From the NCBI GenBank assembly GCA_003694825.1, contig RFJS01000445.1, positions 1-8,710 of the forward strand: a stretch of 8,710 nucleotides of DNA, read 5' to 3'. Shown in pieces: positions 6,891-8,710 of the stretch. This DNA is from Verrucomicrobiota bacterium (GTDB taxonomy: Bacteria; Verrucomicrobiota; Verrucomicrobiia; Opitutales; Opitutaceae). The notes under the pieces are model-generated. The model saw only the letters and a program-made list of their open reading frames with translations, was not told where the DNA came from and did not search any database. Made by a program: the position numbers and the translations under genes. Numbering within the stretch: position 1 is the stretch's first letter; each line of letters opens with the position of its first letter.

Positions 6891-7790
6891 TCAGCCCCTT
6901 CGCAAAGTTTCAAGAAAGGCCTTTCCACTTCCTTTCGCTTTCACGGCAACCACCGGAACCGGACAGGTGCGAAGAATTTCCTCCGCCGTGCTTCCGAGCA
7001 GCGTCGCGTAAACCGAATCGCGTCCCCGACAGCCAATCACCACGAGATCGTGTGCCCCTTGCCGCACGGCATCGGCGATCGCGAAAGCAGGAAGGGCTGA
7101 TTCTCGCAAGTGGAGTTCCGGCATGACGCCCGTCAGGTTGATCGAACGGACCAGCCTCTCCAACTGCTCACGGTGGTGGTTCTCGAGGTCCGTCAGGAGC
7201 CGATCTTTGGGAACGGTCGCCCGCTGGTGCCCCCAGGGAAGAGAAAATGCGTGAAAAAGCGTCAAGCCTGCCTGTCCGGCTTGAGCAAATGCATGGCCGA
7301 CATCGAGAGCCTGGAGGCTGAAGGCGGAATAGTCCACCGCCGCGAGAACTTTTCGAAAACCAGTCCCGACTCCAGCGGGCACTGCGAGAACAGAACACGG
7401 CGCTTTCCGCGCGAGCTTCTCCACGAGGTAGATGTTTGCTTCGTCGCGTCCCGCGACCACCAGATCCGCGCCGTCACGCTCGATAACCTCGAGCAACTCG
7501 CCCAGAGCATTCCCCTGACGAACCTCGAAGGAGACTTCGACAGAATCCGGAGTCTGCAGATGAGTTTCGACCAGCTCTCGTGCCCGTTGCTCAGCCACCT
7601 TCGCACCCGGCTCGACCAACCAGGGGTAGCGCTCTCGCACCGCGGCAGGAATCTCGATCGGGAGCCACGCATGCACCAGAGTGATTCTCGTGCTCGAGGC
7701 CAGCGACGCCACGTTGGAAATCCAGGCGAGAACTTCGGCGTCGGAATCATTGAGGGTCAGGTGACCGACGATGTGTTGGAATCTCTTCAT
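6891..7790 (-). CDS. Universal stress protein, tandem UspA domains
   Basis: This cytoplasmic protein of 299 residues contains two Usp domains (about 1-138 and 145-285). The second domain carries the complete ATP-binding motif G-x2-G-x9-G-[ST] as GCRG, nine residues, then GST (253-268), preceded by HDLVVI and followed by VPVVAVK. It should bind ATP. In the first domain the matching place reads VVAGRDEANIYLVEKLARKA, with the glycine pattern lost, so nucleotide binding there is doubtful. Such active/degenerate pairs are common in tandem Usp proteins. ATG 7790 has AGAGG 4 nt upstream. The gene is co-directional with mrpA and ends about 30 nt before it, which suggests a shared transcript. Its role here is not shown by the sequence; it may sense ATP or stress and act on the antiporter. 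Its start lies in a 9-bp inverted repeat. Confidence 0.92.
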   Translation of the reverse strand: MKRFQHIVGHLTLNDSDAEVLAWISNVASLASSTRITLVHAWLPIEIPAAVRERYPWLVEPGAKVAEQRARELVETHLQTPDSVEVSFEVRQGNALGELLEVIERDGADLVVAGRDEANIYLVEKLARKAPCSVLAVPAGVGTGFRKVLAAVDYSAFSLQALDVGHAFAQAGQAGLTLFHAFSLPWGHQRATVPKDRLLTDLENHHREQLERLVRSINLTGVMPELHLRESALPAFAIADAVRQGAHDLVVIGCRGRDSVYATLLGSTAEEILRTCPVPVVAVKAKGSGKAFLETLRRG

Positions 7791-7818
7791 CAGACCTCTG
7801 GTAGTGTAAGTCTGATGA
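7787..7818 (-). promoter_or_regulatory. Inverted repeat enclosing the uspA-like gene start
   Basis: TCATCAGAC (7787-7795) and GTCTGATGA (7810-7818) are perfect 9-bp inverted repeats with a 14-nt spacer. Read as minus-strand mRNA, the start codon is inside the 3' arm and most of the AGAGG ribosome binding site is in the loop. Folding would hide the start. As DNA, the same dyad could instead be an operator for a dimeric regulator. The repeat is seen directly; which role applies is inference. Confidence 0.5.
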
Positions 7819-7830
7819 CGAAACGGGTCT

Positions 7831-7871
7831 AATGCTAAAATTTTTCCGAATGCTTAAATAAAAGCTAACAT
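7831..7871. repeat. AT-rich island with three related 11-mers; probable promoter region
   Basis: Only 10 of the 42 bases at 7831-7872 are G or C, in a window that is otherwise strongly GC-rich. Three direct repeats lie in it: AATGCTAAAAT (7831-7841), AATGCTTAAAT (7849-7859) and AAAGCTAACAT (7861-7871). The second differs from the first at one position and the third at two. Their place 40-80 nt upstream of the stress-protein gene fits a promoter with tandem regulator sites for the stress protein/mrp unit. No good -35/-10 pair could be assigned with confidence on either strand. Confidence 0.4.
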
Positions 7872-7946
7872 TGGTTGATTCAGATTCGCTCGACCCCGCA
7901 CGAGCGGGAGGCCACGAGGACGTAGCTGGAGCTCGTCATGCACTGA

Positions 7947-8303
7947 GGCTGGTCCACCGGAGCGTCAATCCCGAGCGCCGGGAGGGCTGTTTTTGTCGCC
8001 ACCGAGGTCGGAGAGCGCATCGAGCTGGCGCGTTTCGATGGGACCGGCCGAGGCCCGGTCTGGCGCCGCATCGTCTGACCCGAGAAAGCGAAATACCCGG
8101 CCGTCGCCGCGAACGAGGCCGGCGAGGTGCTCGTCGCCTGGGTGGAGGGTGCGGGCTGGGGACGGGGTGGCGCGGTGAAGTGGCGACTGTTCGACGAAAA
8201 CGGCGAGCCACGCGGCGACGAGATGCCAGGTGGCCACCTCGCCCCGTGGAGCTTTCCGGCAGTGGCGGTCGATCAAAACGGTGGTTTTGTCATCGTGCGG
8301 TAA
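7947..8303 (+). pseudogene. Remnant of a repeat-type (possibly beta-propeller) protein gene
   Basis: One frame reads like real protein but is interrupted. After a TAG at 7923 and a TGA at 7944 it continues GWSTGASIPSAGRAVFVATE, then VGERIELARFDGTGRG, hits TGA at 8076, and continues PEKAKYPAVAANEAGEVLVAWVEG up to a TAA at 8301. Codons in this frame end mostly in G or C, as in the intact genes. Two similar units, YPAVAANEAGEVLVAW and FPAVAVDQNGGFVIV, look like blades of a repeat protein such as a sialidase-like or other beta-propeller family. The N-terminal part is not found. TGA is clearly a stop in this genome, since many mrp genes end with it, so recoding is not needed. I do not recognise the family precisely. 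The open frames on other strands here are shadows. Confidence 0.55.
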
Positions 8304-8366
8304 GCGCGGTTCGGCCCGGAGGCGATTGACTCGTTCGGGAGGATCAGCCGAAGTCGTGGCCCGAGC

Positions 8367-8710
8367 ATGAGCGCCTGTGCGAACGAATCCTGCGGATGTG
8401 ATCACAGCGGTCACGGCCATGAGTCCGGACCGAGCCGGTTCGAATCGGTCTCTCTCGTCGTTTCCGGAACCTTGATCGCCGCCGGGTTGGCCGGGCGGTG
8501 GTCAGGGGGGCTGCCGACATCCGCTCAGGTGGCCTGCTTCGCGGGGGCGATGGTGGCCGGCGGGTGGATGCTCGTGCCCTCCGCCTGGGCGGCCCTGCGG
8601 CGGTTGCGGCCGAATATCAGCCTGCTGATGGTGACGGCGTGCATCGGGGCGGCGTTCATCGGTGAGTGGGCCGAGGCGGCGACGGTGGTTTTTCTTTTCG
8701 GTGTGGCGGA
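8367..8710 (+). CDS. Heavy-metal P1B-type ATPase, N-terminal part (cut by window end)
   Basis: The visible 114 residues are the start of a metal-exporting P-type ATPase of the Zn/Cd/Pb/Co or Cu group. The N-terminus is rich in metal ligands (Cys4, Cys9, Cys11, His13, His16, His18 in CANESCGCDHSGHGHE) but holds no full HMA domain with a GMxCxxC motif. Hydrophobic segments follow at about 28-44 and 54-77. Then comes LRRLRPNISLLMVTACIGAA with FIGEWAEAATVVFLFGVA, which closely matches the helix pair before the actuator domain of CadA/ZntA-type pumps. The phosphorylation and CPC motifs lie beyond the window, so metal specificity cannot be read. ATG 8367 is the first start after the in-frame TAA at 8301. 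GGGAGGA lies 23 nt upstream, too far for an ordinary ribosome binding site. Confidence 0.85.
   Translation, partial: MSACANESCGCDHSGHGHESGPSRFESVSLVVSGTLIAAGLAGRWSGGLPTSAQVACFAGAMVAGGWMLVPSAWAALRRLRPNISLLMVTACIGAAFIGEWAEAATVVFLFGVA

Noticed and set aside
5379..7100. 573-codon open frame on the plus strand, opposite mrpA and the stress protein
   Set aside because: It is rich in Arg, Gln and His, has no hydrophobic or domain pattern, and lies antisense to well-supported genes. It is a GC-driven shadow frame.
7887..7906. Hairpin with CGCTCG/CGAGCG arms as a terminator
   Set aside because: No T-run follows on either strand. The 6-bp GC stem may be chance in this base composition.
7944..8078. 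Recoding of TGA as Trp or selenocysteine in the remnant
   Set aside because: TGA ends mrpA, B, C, D, E, F, G, nhaR and the stress-protein gene here, and a TAG also interrupts the same frame. Decay is simpler.
7880..8420. Minus-strand and other plus-frame open stretches over the gene remnant
   Set aside because: Arg/Pro-rich shadow frames without motif. The frame that looks like protein is the interrupted plus frame described as a pseudogene.

Overview
This is a high-GC bacterial window centred on a complete seven-gene Mrp (Mnh/Sha) multisubunit Na+/H+ antiporter operon, mrpABCDEFG, on the minus strand (6860 down to 1360). A two-domain universal stress protein gene (7790-6891) lies directly upstream in the same direction and probably heads the transcription unit. 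A plus-strand LysR-type gene that closely resembles NhaR (457-1356) converges on the operon, with only three bases between its stop codon and that of mrpG. Every mrp junction overlaps: A/B, B/C, C/D, D/E and F/G by 4 nt (ATGA), and E/F by 29 nt. Translation is therefore probably coupled along the operon.

Left edge (1-456): no gene is supported. From about 214 onward it is dense in perfect inverted repeats. The last of them places the nhaR start codon in the loop of a 6-bp hairpin, so it may be a structured leader or operator region for nhaR. Middle (457-7790): nhaR, mrpG-A and the stress protein. Right part (7791-8710): a 9-bp inverted repeat spanning the stress-protein start codon, an AT-rich island with three near-identical 11-mers (the likely promoter of the stress protein/mrp unit), a decayed gene remnant with in-frame stops (about 7947-8303), and the 5' end of a heavy-metal P1B-type ATPase gene that runs off the window.

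Together the genes point to a sodium, alkali and pH homeostasis locus. Mrp exchanges cytoplasmic Na+ for protons, NhaR is known in enterobacteria as a Na+-responsive activator, and the stress protein may link expression to energy or stress state. NhaR is next to mrp here rather than next to nhaA, which suggests, but does not prove, that it controls mrp.

Taxonomy cannot be fixed from this sequence. The high GC, the NhaR-type regulator and weak Shine-Dalgarno use at several starts would fit Verrucomicrobiota or a neighbouring phylum, but that is a low-confidence guess. No mobile elements, CRISPR arrays, tRNAs or rRNAs were seen. No wholly new system is obvious; the most interesting signals are the structured region before nhaR, the hairpin over the stress-protein start, the short MrpE and the gene remnant.
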